64,000 bases of DNA from Streptomyces sp. RKAG290 (GCF_023701695.1 NZ_JAJOZC010000001.1:4835894-4899893), one strand, 5' to 3'. Shown: positions 37,933-47,624, numbered from the stretch's first letter. The notes: generated by a model not told the origin, from the letters alone. Numbers and translations: made by a program.

Positions 37933-38337
37933 TCAGCCCTCGGTGTTCACCATCGAGGCGGCCGCGTAGGTGAGGTAGTCCCACAACTGTCGCTCGTGCT
38001 CCGGCGCGAGTTCGAGCTCGTCCAGAGCCACCCGCATGTGGCTCAGCCAGGCGTCGTGCGCGGCCCGGTCCACCCGGAACGGCACGTGCCGCATCCGCAG
38101 CCGCGGATGTCCCCGCTGGTCGCTGTAGGTGCGCGGGCCGCCCCAGTACTGCATCAGGAACAGCGTGAACCGCTCCTCGGCCGGGCCCAGATCCTCCTCC
38201 GGGTACATCGGCCGCAGCAGCGGGTCCCCGGCCACACCCTGGTAGAAGCGGTGGACCAGGCGACGGAAGGTCTCTTCGCCGCCGACCTGCTCGTAAAAGG
38301 TCAGCTCCTGCAGCGTGTCGCGCGGGTTCTCAGTCAC
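37933..38337 (-). CDS. glbO: Truncated haemoglobin, group II (GlbO-like)
   Basis: 134-residue 2-on-2 globin. Features of group II trHbs are TFYEQVGGEETFRRLVHRFYQGVAGDPLLRPMYP, the Trp/Gln region LMQYWGGPRTYSDQRGHPRLRMRH with the proximal His, and the C-terminal W-x-x-YLTYAA. Members bind O2/NO and help in redox or NO protection. It is convergent with the ettA operon and divergent from the flavoprotein gene. Family call is firm; the specific ligand chemistry is not. Confidence 0.9.
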   Translation of the reverse strand: MTENPRDTLQELTFYEQVGGEETFRRLVHRFYQGVAGDPLLRPMYPEEDLGPAEERFTLFLMQYWGGPRTYSDQRGHPRLRMRHVPFRVDRAAHDAWLSHMRVALDELELAPEHERQLWDYLTYAAASMVNTEG

Positions 38338-38443
38338 CCGTCCATCGTCGCAGACGCACCGGCCGGGGACCGGTGCCCGGGTGAATCGATCACGTCCTCG
38401 CGCTCATCGCTCGCCGACGGCAGGCGTGCACCGAAAACAAGCA

Positions 38444-38485
38444 TTTACAGTTCGCTACACGAACTAGTATGGTTCGTAGTGCGAA
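38444..38485 (+). promoter_or_regulatory. Promoter with two MarR-type operators before the flavoprotein gene
   Basis: Two related 13-bp palindromic sites, TTCGCTACACGAA (38451-38463) and TTCGTAGTGCGAA (38473-38485), with centres 22 bp apart (two helical turns). They flank a TAGTAT -10-like box (38465-38470); TTTACA at 38444 may be the -35, at a short spacing. The second site is identical to the one upstream of the nearby marR gene. Confidence 0.7.
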
Positions 38486-38518
38486 CGATACCTGCCGTGC
38501 TGCTGGGAGTGGGGAATC

Positions 38519-39616
38519 ATGAACCGTACGGTCGTGGTAATTGGTGGAGGTTATGGAGGCGCCGCTGTCGCTAAGGCGCTGGACGGCGAGGCGGATGTCG
38601 TGCTCATCGATCCCAAGGACGCGTTCGTCCATGCGGCGGGATCCCTCCGGGCGCTGGTGAAGCCCGACTGGGCGGGCAATATCTTCTTTCCGTACGACAC
38701 CCTGCTCCGGCGCGGCACCGTGCGGCGCGAGCGGGCCGTCGCGGTGGATCCGGGGGGCGTCACCCTGGCCTCGGGGGAGCGGATCGCGGCCGACTACCTG
38801 GTCCTCGCCACCGGCTCCGACTATCCGTTCCCGGCCAAGATGGACGCCGATCTCGCAGGCGACGCGCTGGAGCGGATCCATCAGGCCCATGCGGAGCTCT
38901 CCGCCGCCGGCCGGGTGCTGATCGTCGGTGCCGGTCCGGTCGGGCTGGAGCTCTCCGGCGAGATCAAGGCGGTCTGGCCGGAGAAGCACGTGATCATCAC
39001 CGACCCCGCCGAGGAGCTGGTACCCGGCTTCCTGCCGGAGCTCCGCGAGGATCTGCGCCGCCAGCTGGACGCGCTCGGTGTGGAACTGCGCCTGGGCACC
39101 ACGCTGGCCGAGGAGCCGCCGGCCGGACCGGGGCGGACGAAGTCCTTCACCGTGGCCACCGACGGCGAGGAGATCTCCGCCGACATCTGGTTCCGCTGCT
39201 ACGGCGTGCACGTCAACGGTGACTACCTCGCCGACGGCAGGGTGACCGTCCGGACCCCGCGGGGGCAGGTCCGTGTCACCGAGGCGCTGAACGTCGAGGG
39301 ACACGACCACATCTACGCACTCGGGGACATCACCGACCTGCCCGAGGCCAAGATGGCCGGTTACGCGATGAAGCACGCGCAGGTCGTGGCGGAGAACATC
39401 CTCGCCCGGATAAGGGGAGAGCGGCCCACTGCCGCCTACCGGCCGTCCCCGGTGCCCTCGATCCTGCTCCCGCTCGGCCCCAGGGGCGGGGTGGGGCAGG
39501 TGCCCACGCCCGACGGGCCTGCTGTGCTGCCGGCGTCGGCGGTCAGTGAGTACAAGGGGGCGGACCTGTTCACCGGCCGGTTCGCCGAGCTGTTCGGCAC
39601 CGCCGGGCGCGGATAG
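38519..39616 (+). CDS. FAD/NAD(P)-dependent oxidoreductase (NDH-2/AIFM2-like)
   Basis: 365-residue two-dinucleotide-binding flavoprotein. The FAD motif VVVIGGGYGGAAVAKAL starts at residue 4; the NAD(P) motif RVLIVGAGPVGLELSGEI is near residue 135; the second FAD motif HIYALGDITDLPEAK near residue 265. The pattern resembles FSP1/AIFM2-like and type II NADH dehydrogenase relatives that reduce quinones; no membrane anchor is visible. The gene has two MarR-type operators in its promoter and a MarR gene 140 bp downstream, so induction by an oxidant or phenolic is likely. Electron acceptor unknown. Confidence 0.87.
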   Translation: MNRTVVVIGGGYGGAAVAKALDGEADVVLIDPKDAFVHAAGSLRALVKPDWAGNIFFPYDTLLRRGTVRRERAVAVDPGGVTLASGERIAADYLVLATGSDYPFPAKMDADLAGDALERIHQAHAELSAAGRVLIVGAGPVGLELSGEIKAVWPEKHVIITDPAEELVPGFLPELREDLRRQLDALGVELRLGTTLAEEPPAGPGRTKSFTVATDGEEISADIWFRCYGVHVNGDYLADGRVTVRTPRGQVRVTEALNVEGHDHIYALGDITDLPEAKMAGYAMKHAQVVAENILARIRGERPTAAYRPSPVPSILLPLGPRGGVGQVPTPDGPAVLPASAVSEYKGADLFTGRFAELFGTAGRG

Positions 39617-39655
39617 GGTCCCCCTCCTGTTTGCAGCGGGCCGGATTCTGTTTGT

Positions 39656-39709
39656 AGCGGGCCGGATCAGGACCCGGGGGCGGGACCTCGGGTCCTGATC
39701 CGGCCCGCT
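39656..39709. terminator. Strong terminator between flavoprotein and marR genes
   Basis: 21-bp perfect stem with a 12-nt loop. A partial direct copy of the left arm (AGCGGGCCGGAT) lies just upstream near 39634. Serves two convergent genes. Confidence 0.75.
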
Positions 39710-39755
39710 GCCCGGGGCTGGACCTCGGGCCGCCCCGTCACCCAGGGCCCGGTCC

Positions 39756-40187
39756 TCAGTCCGCCTCCATGAAGACCACCGGCACCTTGTTGTTCAGCAC
39801 CAGCCGGCCGAGCAGCCGCGCGAGCAGCTCCCGGTCGGTGTCGTCGAGGCCGGCCGTCAGGGTCTCCACCCGGCGGCAGGTCTCGGCGTAGAACACCTCC
39901 GCCAGCTCGGCACCCGGCCCGGTCAGGGCGACCCGGACCGCGCGCCCGTCCTCGGGGTCGGGTTCCCGCCGGACCAGTCCGCGCTGGACGCTGCGGTCCA
40001 CCAGGCCGGTGAGGCTGGACTTCGCCAGCCCCAGCGTCGAGCCGAGCTCGCGCATTCCGTACGGCTGCAGCATCAGTACGCAGAGCAGCTGGCCCTGCTG
40101 CGCGGTGATTCCGTGCATCCGGCCGGACTCGGCGTATACGGCATTCACCAGAAATGAGGATCGCACCAGCGCGGTGACGACCCCCAT
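39756..40187 (-). CDS. MarR-family transcriptional regulator
   Basis: 143 residues. Winged-helix core: ITAQQGQLLCVLMLQPYGMRELGSTLGLAKSSLTGLVDRSVQRGLV, then the wing RREPDPEDGRAVRVALT, and a C-terminal dimerisation helix. ATG 40187 is preferred to ATG 40211 because GAGGG precedes it by 7 bp. An operator identical to one in the flavoprotein promoter lies 78 bp upstream, so it probably represses both itself and that gene. Inducer unknown; no cysteine sensor pair stands out. Confidence 0.88.
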   Translation of the reverse strand: MGVVTALVRSSFLVNAVYAESGRMHGITAQQGQLLCVLMLQPYGMRELGSTLGLAKSSLTGLVDRSVQRGLVRREPDPEDGRAVRVALTGPGAELAEVFYAETCRRVETLTAGLDDTDRELLARLLGRLVLNNKVPVVFMEAD

Positions 40188-40264
40188 CTGTTCACCCTCG
40201 GCCTTTCGCATTTGCTCAGAATACGACAGCGGAAGGCTGTCCTGCCTCGCTGCGGGGGTGCCTA

Positions 40265-40277
40265 TTCGTAGTGCGAA
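40265..40277. promoter_or_regulatory. MarR-type operator upstream of the marR gene
   Basis: TTCGTAGTGCGAA with AT-rich flanks (TA..TTA), identical over 13 bp to the site at 38473-38485. Confidence 0.7.
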
Positions 40278-40314
40278 TTATGTGGTCGCGGCCGTCGGGT
40301 GCCGGCGCACAGCA

Positions 40315-40357
40315 ATGCGCGGCCGGTGAGGAGGTGTCCCCCTCGCCGGCCGCGCAT
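40315..40357 (-). terminator. Terminator after the FHA gene
   Basis: 17-bp stem (one G-T mismatch) beginning ATGCGCGGCCGG, with a 9-nt loop, ending 13 bp from the FHA stop codon on the minus strand. Confidence 0.7.
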
Positions 40358-40369
40358 CGTTCGAAGCTG

Positions 40370-41845
40370 TCAGCCCCGGCGGATCGTGATCGTCGTCCAC
40401 GCCCCGACATGCACCTGGTCGCCGTCCTGGAGCGGAACGGGGACGTAGGGCTGGATCGGGTCCTCGGCGTCGTTGAGCGTGGTGCCGTTGGTGGAGTTCT
40501 GGTCGACCACGGCCCAGCTGCTGTCGGGCTGCTGCACCAGCACCGCGTGCTGGTGCGAGACGCCCGGGTCCTCCGGCGGTACGGAGAGGTCGATGTCGGG
40601 GGACTCGCCCGTGCTGTGCCGACGGCGGCCGATGGTGATCTGGCTGCCGGTGAGCGGGAGGTGCTGCTCCGGGGAGTACGCGGGCAGATTGAGCCCGGTG
40701 GCCTCGGGGCCACTGCGCTGCATCATCGCGAGGAAGTACTCACGGTCCGGAGCCACGACCGCGGTCCAGCTCATGGACGACGGCCCAGGTCCCTGGCCCA
40801 TGCCCGGACCCTGGCTCATGTCCGGGCCGCCCTGGTTCTGACCCGGGTACGACTGCTGCGGCATGGGGGACTGCGGCCCCTGGGCCTGCGACGGCGGCGA
40901 CAGCAGCCAGTCGTCGCTGCCGGGCTGAGCCGACTGCGGCGGAGCCGGCGGACCGGGCTGCTCGAAGACCGGGGGAGCCGTCTGCTGGAACGCGGGCGGC
41001 GCGCTCTGCTGCTGGAACGACGGCGGCGGGGGCGAGCCCTGCGACGAACCCTGCTGCTGGGCGTGCTGCTGCCCCTGCGGGAAGCCGTGCTGGCTCTGCT
41101 GTCCCTGCGGCCCCGGCTGGAACGGCGGCGGGCCCTGCTGTTCCTGCTGGAACGGCGAGGGTGGCGGCGGGCCCTGCTGCCCGTGCTGTTCCTGCTGGAA
41201 CGACGGGGGCGGCGGCGGGCCCTGCTGCCCGTGCTGCTCCCGCTGGAACGACGGAGGCGGCGGGGGGCCCTGCTGTCCCTGCGGGAACGGGTGCCCCGGT
41301 CCCGGACCGCCGGGGTGCCCCGGGCCCGAGGAGAGCGGCTCGGCCGGCCGGTTCACCTGCGAGGGGCGCGAGCTCTGGTACTCGAACGGGTCGCGCTGCT
41401 GCGGCGGTCCCGGCGGCTGCTGGGCCTGGAAACCCGGCGGCAGGTTGAGTCCGGGAACGGGCCCGGCGGGGCCGCCACCCGGACCGCCGGGGCCACCCGG
41501 GCCACCCGGGCCACCCGGACCGCCGGGTCCACTCGGACCGGACGGGCTGCCGTGCTGCGGCGCCAGCGGCGTGTAAGACGTCGCGGTGTTCGTGAGGAAG
41601 TTCCAGCGGCATTCCTCGCAGAACGGCGCCATCGCCTCCCGCGGGGTGCGGCACTGCGGGCAGATCTCGGCGTGGGCGGTCGCGTCGGGGCCGGGGCCCT
41701 GCGGGTAGCCGTAGCCGGGCGCGGGGGGCGGGGGAGGCGGCGGGGGAACAGCGCCCGCAGGCGCGCCCGCCCCGGCCATGCGGTGGCCGCAGACCTCGCA
41801 CCAGTCCTCGGAACCCGACTGGTGTCCGTTCGGGCAGGTCGGCAT
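40370..41845 (-). CDS. Zinc-ribbon / Pro-Gln-rich / FHA-domain protein of the PknG island
   Basis: 491 residues. The N-terminus has a zinc ribbon (CPNGH...CEVCGHRM) and a second Cys pair set (CPQCRTPREAMAPFCEEC). A long disordered region (about 90-390) is rich in Pro, Gln and Gly, with collagen-like GGPGG runs and repeats of QQGPPPPPSFQQEQ. The C-terminal 95 residues form an FHA domain: TIGRRRHS, SHQHAVL and NSTNGTTLND carry the phosphothreonine-binding Arg, Ser, His and Asn. It lacks the N-terminal Thr motif of GarA/OdhI. Last gene of the kinase/phosphatase island, so it probably reads phosphorylation made by the PknG-like kinase; this is inference. ATG 41845 follows GAGAGGGGGAAG. Confidence 0.88.
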   Translation of the reverse strand: MPTCPNGHQSGSEDWCEVCGHRMAGAGAPAGAVPPPPPPPPAPGYGYPQGPGPDATAHAEICPQCRTPREAMAPFCEECRWNFLTNTATSYTPLAPQHGSPSGPSGPGGPGGPGGPGGPGGPGGGPAGPVPGLNLPPGFQAQQPPGPPQQRDPFEYQSSRPSQVNRPAEPLSSGPGHPGGPGPGHPFPQGQQGPPPPPSFQREQHGQQGPPPPPSFQQEQHGQQGPPPPSPFQQEQQGPPPFQPGPQGQQSQHGFPQGQQHAQQQGSSQGSPPPPSFQQQSAPPAFQQTAPPVFEQPGPPAPPQSAQPGSDDWLLSPPSQAQGPQSPMPQQSYPGQNQGGPDMSQGPGMGQGPGPSSMSWTAVVAPDREYFLAMMQRSGPEATGLNLPAYSPEQHLPLTGSQITIGRRRHSTGESPDIDLSVPPEDPGVSHQHAVLVQQPDSSWAVVDQNSTNGTTLNDAEDPIQPYVPVPLQDGDQVHVGAWTTITIRRG

Positions 41846-41951
41846 GTCGGCGCTTCCCCCTCTCCTCGTCCGGCCCGCGGGCCGGTAATTTTCTTGCTTC
41901 GCCGCTCGGCGGACCTGTCCGGTCGGGCGGCGCATCAGTACGTATATATGG

Positions 41952-43313
41952 TTATTTCTTTACGCGGACGGTCTTCGTGGAGCGCGTTTCGAGTGTCATC
42001 TCGTCCGCATCCGCGACCTTCGCCTTCAGTCGCACAGTACCTGTCGCCGCATCGACGACGTCTACCACCTTCGAAAGCAGTTTCGCAGTGTCCTCGTTCC
42101 CGGACGCCGACGCCAACTGCACCGCACGGCCGAGCTTGGCCGTAGCGCCGTCGAAGTCTCCCGACTTGCGCGCATCGAGCCCCTGCTGGATGACTTGTGC
42201 CAGTTCCGCCTGACCTGTGTAGTGCGCGACCTGCGGATTGATCGAGGTCGACGCCACCATGTCGTCCGTCCACACCGCCCGTACGAGGCCCTGCGAAAGG
42301 GTCTGGGGCGCCCCGCCCGACGGGTCGGGGAGGACGAGCGAGACGCGGGCCGCCAGCATCTCCTGCCCGATGCCCGCCTCCGGCACCTGCACGCACACGT
42401 GGTAGTCCCGCGACTCGTCGCCCCAGGAACCGGTGGGGTAGTCCCCGGCGCGCGGGCCGGCCTCGGTGCGGCGGTCGGTCAGTTCGGCGACCGTGGGCGC
42501 GACCTGCTTCACGAACTTGATCTCCACGCCGACCGGGGTCCAGAGCCGCAGCGCAACGTCCGCGACCTCCTTGCCCATCGCGTTCTCCATCATCTGCGTG
42601 AAGTCGGTGGCCAGCCCCGCCGGATCGGCGACGATGTCGGCCGTGCCGAGCAGCGCGGAGGCGATGGCTGTGACCTCTTTCACCTCCCAGTCGGTGCCGA
42701 CACCGCGGGCGTCACAGGTGAACCGGCCCGCACAGGCGTCGAGCGCGGCCCGCAGATCCTCCGGGGCCTCGTGCTCGTTGCGCCCGTCGGTCAGCAGGAT
42801 GCCGTGCCGGATGTCCACCTCGGCGGCGCCGAGCAGTCGGTCGGCCAGTCGCAGCCAGGTCCCGATCGCCGTGCCGCCGCCCGCACTGAGCCGGCGCAGG
42901 GCCTCCTTCGCCTGGGCCTTGGTCTGCGGGTCGGCCGTGGCGAGCCGCCCGTTGCCCGGGTAGACCTCCTTGGCGACGTGCGTGCCGCCGACCACGGCGA
43001 AGGAGGTGCCGTCACGCAAGGTGTCGATGGCCGCCGCCGTCGCATCGCGGGCGTTGCGCATCTTCGTGGGCGGGTAGTCCATCGAGCCCGAGCAGTCCAC
43101 CATGATCACTACAGCGGCGTTCGGAGCCTGCCCCGGTACGCGCGAGGGCGGCGAATGCGTCCCACTCGTCAGCGGGACGCCACCGGTCGTGCCGCCCCCG
43201 GTCGAGGTGACGGTGATGATCCCGTTGACCTCACGGCCGCCCTCGGGCAGGTATTCGTTCTGGTACACCTCGACGGAGAACTGCGGCACGTTCGACTTGG
43301 AGAAGTTGGCCAT
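41952..43313 (-). CDS. VWA-domain protein (TerY-like) of the PknG island
   Basis: 453-residue cytosolic protein. After a short N-terminal beta region (FSVEVYQNEYLPEGGREVNG) comes a von Willebrand A domain with the MIDAS sequence MVDCSGSMDYP and later LLTDGRNEHE. It has no signal peptide, unlike the VWA lipoprotein at 17 kb. The C-terminal part (ELAQVIQQGLDARKSGDFDGATAKLGRAVQLA) is helical and repeat-like. Position beside a PP2C phosphatase and a kinase matches the VWA-PP2C-kinase TerY-P triad described for stress and tellurium systems. ATG 43313 has AAGGAG 8 bp upstream. Confidence 0.87.
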   Translation of the reverse strand: MANFSKSNVPQFSVEVYQNEYLPEGGREVNGIITVTSTGGGTTGGVPLTSGTHSPPSRVPGQAPNAAVVIMVDCSGSMDYPPTKMRNARDATAAAIDTLRDGTSFAVVGGTHVAKEVYPGNGRLATADPQTKAQAKEALRRLSAGGGTAIGTWLRLADRLLGAAEVDIRHGILLTDGRNEHEAPEDLRAALDACAGRFTCDARGVGTDWEVKEVTAIASALLGTADIVADPAGLATDFTQMMENAMGKEVADVALRLWTPVGVEIKFVKQVAPTVAELTDRRTEAGPRAGDYPTGSWGDESRDYHVCVQVPEAGIGQEMLAARVSLVLPDPSGGAPQTLSQGLVRAVWTDDMVASTSINPQVAHYTGQAELAQVIQQGLDARKSGDFDGATAKLGRAVQLASASGNEDTAKLLSKVVDVVDAATGTVRLKAKVADADEMTLETRSTKTVRVKK

Positions 43314-43401
43314 CTGATCGGCTCCTTGAGGCTCCACGTGTCAGATGAAGACAGATTTACGGACAAGACATCACAAGAGCAAGGGAAGGACGGAACAGGG
43401 C

Positions 43402-44745
43402 TCAACCGCTGCTGTGTGCGGAGCCTGCCCCTTGCGGCGCTACGGCGAACGGCAGCAGGGCCACTGTTACGTTGTCGTGGCCCCCACCGTCGAGTGCGTG
43501 GCCCACCAGCACCTGGGCGCCGTGCAGCGGCCGTTCGTACGCGTCCACGGGCACCGCGGCGGCCATCTCGGCCGCGGACTCCGCGTAGTTCCACAACCCG
43601 TCCGTGCAGACCACCACGAGGCCCGGCCGGTCCGGTTTGAACGACGCCGTGTGCGGCTCCAGTTCGTACGAGTCGGCGCCCAGCCAGCCCGTGATGGCGT
43701 GGGCACGCTCGTCCGCGTACGCCTCCGCCTCGTTCATCAGGCCGGCCGCGACCATCTGCGCGGCCCAGGAGTCGTCCTCGGTGAGCCGGGCAGGCGGGGC
43801 GCTCCGGTCCTGGGGCACCCAGTACACGCGGCTGTCACCGACCCAGCCGACGACCAGCAGACCACTGGCCATGATCGCGCCGACCAGGGTGCACGCCGGG
43901 GCGTTCTGCTGGCGGTGCGGATCCTGCTCCTTGGTCTGACCGGTGTCCTGGGCAAGGACGTTGACCGCCTCGGCGGCCGCGACGATCGCCTCGTGCATCG
44001 CCTGCTGCGGGTGCGTGCCGCGCGGCAGCGACTCCAGCAGTGCCTCGTCGGCGGCGCTCGCGGCGGCGGCCGACGCCTCGTCGGGACGGCTGGCCGAGGA
44101 CACCCCGTCACAGACGATGGCGAGGACGGCCGGGGTGCCGTCCGGCAGCGCGGTGGCCGACACCGCGAACGAGTCCTCGTTGCGGTGATGACGCAGACCG
44201 CGGTCGCTCACCGCGGCGACCGAACCGAGCTCCTGCTCCATGTGGTCGCGCTCGCGGGGCTGGGCGTGGCCGCAGTTCTCGCAGTAGCCGTCGTGGTCGA
44301 CGTGGCCGGCCCGGCAGGCCACGCACACCTTGGTGCCGGCCGGCGGGACCGGCGCGGGCTCCGCGGAGGTGCGGGGGTCGGGCATCGCGCCGTCGGCGGC
44401 CGGCGCCGGCGCGGCCAGCTCGAAGTCACCGGACGCACCGGGGCCGTCGAAGCGGGCCGCCGCCGGGGCACCGGCCGGGGCGGGCGGCGCGGACCGGTCG
44501 GTCCCGGCGGCGGACCCCGCCACCGAACCCGGAGCCGGCTGCGCAGCGGGACCGGCCGCCGGCCCGGAACCCGGCGCATGGTCCCCGGCCGGAACGGCGA
44601 TGACGATCGTCGGATTGTCCTGAGGCGACTCGGGCACGGCCGACAGGTCGTACCCGCACGCACCGCAGAACAGGTCCCCCGGCTCCAGCGGCTCCTCGCA
44701 GCCGGGACACCTCGACAAGGCAGTCTCCTGGTGGTTCGGCGACAT
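43402..44745 (-). CDS. PP2C-family Ser/Thr phosphatase with two zinc ribbons
   Basis: 447 residues. An N-terminal zinc ribbon (CPGCEEPLEPGDLFCGACG), then an Ala/Pro linker, a second Cys cluster (CVACRAG...CENCG), then a PPM/PP2C domain. The catalytic metal residues appear in SDRGLRHHRNEDSF, VCDGVSSAS, VGDSRVYW, VCTDGLWNY and GGHDNVTVAL. The usual DGMGG is DGVSS, as in VWA-associated PP2Cs. ATG 44745 lies 2 bp after the pknG stop; GTG 44757 and 44751 are alternatives that overlap it. Likely removes phosphates placed by the adjacent kinase. Both ends of the pair share Cys-rich ribbons. Confidence 0.88.
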   Translation of the reverse strand: MSPNHQETALSRCPGCEEPLEPGDLFCGACGYDLSAVPESPQDNPTIVIAVPAGDHAPGSGPAAGPAAQPAPGSVAGSAAGTDRSAPPAPAGAPAAARFDGPGASGDFELAAPAPAADGAMPDPRTSAEPAPVPPAGTKVCVACRAGHVDHDGYCENCGHAQPRERDHMEQELGSVAAVSDRGLRHHRNEDSFAVSATALPDGTPAVLAIVCDGVSSASRPDEASAAAASAADEALLESLPRGTHPQQAMHEAIVAAAEAVNVLAQDTGQTKEQDPHRQQNAPACTLVGAIMASGLLVVGWVGDSRVYWVPQDRSAPPARLTEDDSWAAQMVAAGLMNEAEAYADERAHAITGWLGADSYELEPHTASFKPDRPGLVVVCTDGLWNYAESAAEMAAAVPVDAYERPLHGAQVLVGHALDGGGHDNVTVALLPFAVAPQGAGSAHSSG

Positions 44746-44747
44746 CT

Positions 44748-47530
44748 TCACACCCACGTTCGGGGGCGGAAACGGTTGGCCCGCTCCACCAGTTCGATCC
44801 TCTCGTCACCGGGCTCCGCAAGCCGGGCGAGCATCCGGTACGAACGCTCGAGCCCGAAACGAAGGCCGCGTTCGTCCAACTCACTGCCGAGCAGCGTCTT
44901 CGGCCCGTGCACCCCGGCATGCGCCGGCGCCTGCGGGGCCGGGGGCCCCGCAGTGGGACTACCGGAGAGTACCCAGTCGAGCGCCGTGCCCAGCACCTCG
45001 GTCGACAACTGCTCCCGGCGCACCGCGTCCAGGCCGAGACCGGCCAGCCCCGAGACCTGGGCCGAGGCCGCCATCAGATCGGTGATCAGCGGCTCGTCCG
45101 GGGCCCGTTCGCGCAGCCGCGCACGCACCGCGGCGACCCGGGCCGCCGTGAAGTGGATCGACGCCTCCGGCACCGACTCCAGCGACCTGACGGCCCCGGC
45201 CCGGTCCCCGGCCGCGATCTGTACCCGGGCCAGGCCGAACGCCGCACTGACGAAACTGGGGTCGGTCGTCCACACCAGCCGGTAGTACTCGGCGGCGTTG
45301 TCCAGCTGGCCCAGCACCTCCGCGCAGACACCGAGGGCCAGCTTGGGCGCGGGCTCGCCGGGAAACGCGTCGTACACCGCGTCGAAGGACAGCGCCGCGT
45401 TCTCGTTGTCACCGGTCACCAGGGAGGTGATGCCGCGGTACCAGACCACCCTCCAGTCGTCCGGGTGCTTGATCTCCAGCGTCGTCAGGGTCTCCGTCGC
45501 CGCGCCGAGGTCGTTCATCTCCAGGGAGGCCCGCAGCTCGCGCAGCCGGGTCTCCAGCGAGGCAGCCGGCACGGCCTGCAATGCGGCGATCAGTTCGGCG
45601 GGTGCCGACGCCATCACCCCTGCGAGGAAACCGGCGTTGGGGTCGTTCGCGTCGACCCGGGGGACCGGCAGTGCCAGCGAGGTCCCCCGCACGTCGAGCC
45701 CGGCCAGCCGAGGCCCGCTCACGCCGTACGGTCCGGGCCGGGTGCCGGGGACGGCGGCCGGTACCCGGGGGCCGGAATGGCCGCCGCCGACTGTGCGTAC
45801 GGGGGCACGGCGGCGTTCCCGCTGCCGGCGCCCGGGCCGCCGCGCACGTGCGTGGTGGACGAGGGCAGCGGACCGGCCCCGGGGGTGTACCCGGGAGGCG
45901 GGCCGGCGGGCAGCGCGCCCGGGGCACCGCCAGGCGGGGCCACCGGGGTGGGCGTCGATCCGGCAGGTGGCGTCACCGCGACCGCCCGCCCGCCCCGCCG
46001 ACGCCCGAACAACCCGGACCCGCCGGTCTCGGCAGCGCGTGCCCCCAGTTGGGACACCTCGCCCGTCAGGACGCTGAACAGCTCGGTGTCGGTGACCCGC
46101 ATCTCCGCGCCGAACAGCGTCGACAGCGCCGGACGTGGGCGCCCCGTCTGCAGCGACACCACCTCCCGCAACACGCCCATCAGCTGCTCCGCCATCTCGG
46201 ACGCGGAGGCGAACCGCCGGGCCGGATCGGGGTCGGTGGCCCGCACCAGCAGCCGGTAGAACGACTCGTAGGTCCGGAAGACCTCGATGTTGTCCGGGTC
46301 GGGCAGAGAGTCCACGAAGACGTTCGTGTACCCCTGGAAGTCGAAGGTGAGCACCGCGAGGGTCCGCGCGACGGTGTACAGGTCGGAGGCCACCGACGGC
46401 CCGACCTCCGCGACCTCCGGCGCCTGGTACCCCACCGTGCCGTAGATGGCCGACTCCTCGTCGTCCATCCTGCGGACCGCGCCCATGTCGATCAGCTTCA
46501 GCTGGTCCTCGGTCTGGATCGCGTTGTCGACCTTGAAGTCGCAGTACAGCAGGTTGCGGCTGTGCAGATGCCCCAGCGCCTCCAGCGCCTCGATGCCGTA
46601 GGCGCACGCCTGCTCGACCGGCAGCGGATCGCGCTTCCCGCTCGCGGTGCGACGCTCGTTGGCGATCTCCTTGAGCGCCTTGCCGCCGACGTACTCCATG
46701 ACGATGTAGCCGTCGAGCGAACCGGTCCGCTGGTCGAGATGCTCGACGAAGTTGTAGATGCGGACGATGTTGGAGTGCTCGATCTCGGCGAGGAAGCGGC
46801 GTTCCGAGATGGCGGCGGCCATGGCGTCCTGGTCACCCGTGTCGAGCAGGCCCTTGAGCACCACCCAGCGGTCGGAGACCGCACGGTCGACCGCGAGGTA
46901 CACCCAGCCGAGCCCGCCGTGCGCCAGGCAGCCCGCGACCTCGTACTGCCCGTGCACGACGTCGCCGTCCTGGAGCTTGGGCATGAAGGAGTACGGGTGA
47001 CCGCACTTGGTGCAGAACCCCTCCGTACGCCCCGGCCGCTCGCCCCGGGCCCGGCCCACCGGCGCCCCGCAGTCCGCACGCGAACAGAACCGCTTCCGCT
47101 CGGGCACCTCCGGGTTCTCCATCACCGCGGTGCGCGGATCGGGACGCGGTACGTCCGGCACCTGCACCAGTCCGGCGCCCAGACGGTTCCGGCCGGAGAC
47201 GTTGGTCGACGAACCGGAGGAGCGCACCGAGACCGAGCGGGAGGCGGAGCTTCCGGACAGGGCACGCGAGAGCCGCCCCGAAACGGAACGCCGCGACGTC
47301 GACGAGCGCGACGAGGAGCGGGAGGACGCCCTCGACGACGCCTGCGAACTGCTGCGGGACGAGGAGCTGTTGCCGCCCCGGCCGCCGCCCGCGACACCGG
47401 TGGGCGGCGAGGTCACCATGCCGTTCGGTGAGACGACCGGAGCCAGACCGCAGGTGTCGCAGTACATCTCACCGCCGCCCATGTCCTCGTAACTGCCCTC
47501 GCACGCGGGGCGCTGGCACTGCGTACTCAT
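44748..47530 (-). pseudogene. pknG: PknG-type Ser/Thr protein kinase with TPR domain, one apparent frameshift
   Basis: The N-terminal part (47530 to about 45740) has a Cys-rich ribbon, a Ser/Arg-rich stretch, a rubredoxin-like Cys cluster (FCSRADCG...FCTKCG), and a kinase domain with the PknG pattern: glycine loop LAHGGLGWVYLA, catalytic Lys in VVLKGL, non-RD loop LYCDFKVDN, IDMGAV in place of DFG, and GYQAPE. The C-terminal part, in the next frame, is the TPR region (LETRLRELRAS, AAEYYRLVWTTDPS). One added base in the GC-rich stretch 45732-45742 restores a protein of about 927 residues with the rubredoxin-kinase-TPR order of mycobacterial PknG. The glnH and glnX genes upstream confirm the identity. 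Soluble kinase; the target may be the FHA protein. Confidence 0.85.
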
Positions 47531-47624
47531 GGTCGTTCCCCCTGTTCGCCCCGCCGCCGCAGCGGCCACGTTGCTCCGTCGCTGTCTGTCCCGCACCGCA
47601 TGTGCCCCCGTGGCACCGGGCCTC

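Noticed and set aside
44748..46607. Taking the C-terminal TPR frame of pknG as an independent gene with its own start
   Set aside because: The upstream part of that frame is a shifted translation of the kinase gene and shows no real protein. The conserved TPR part begins just where the kinase frame ends, so a frameshift is the better explanation.
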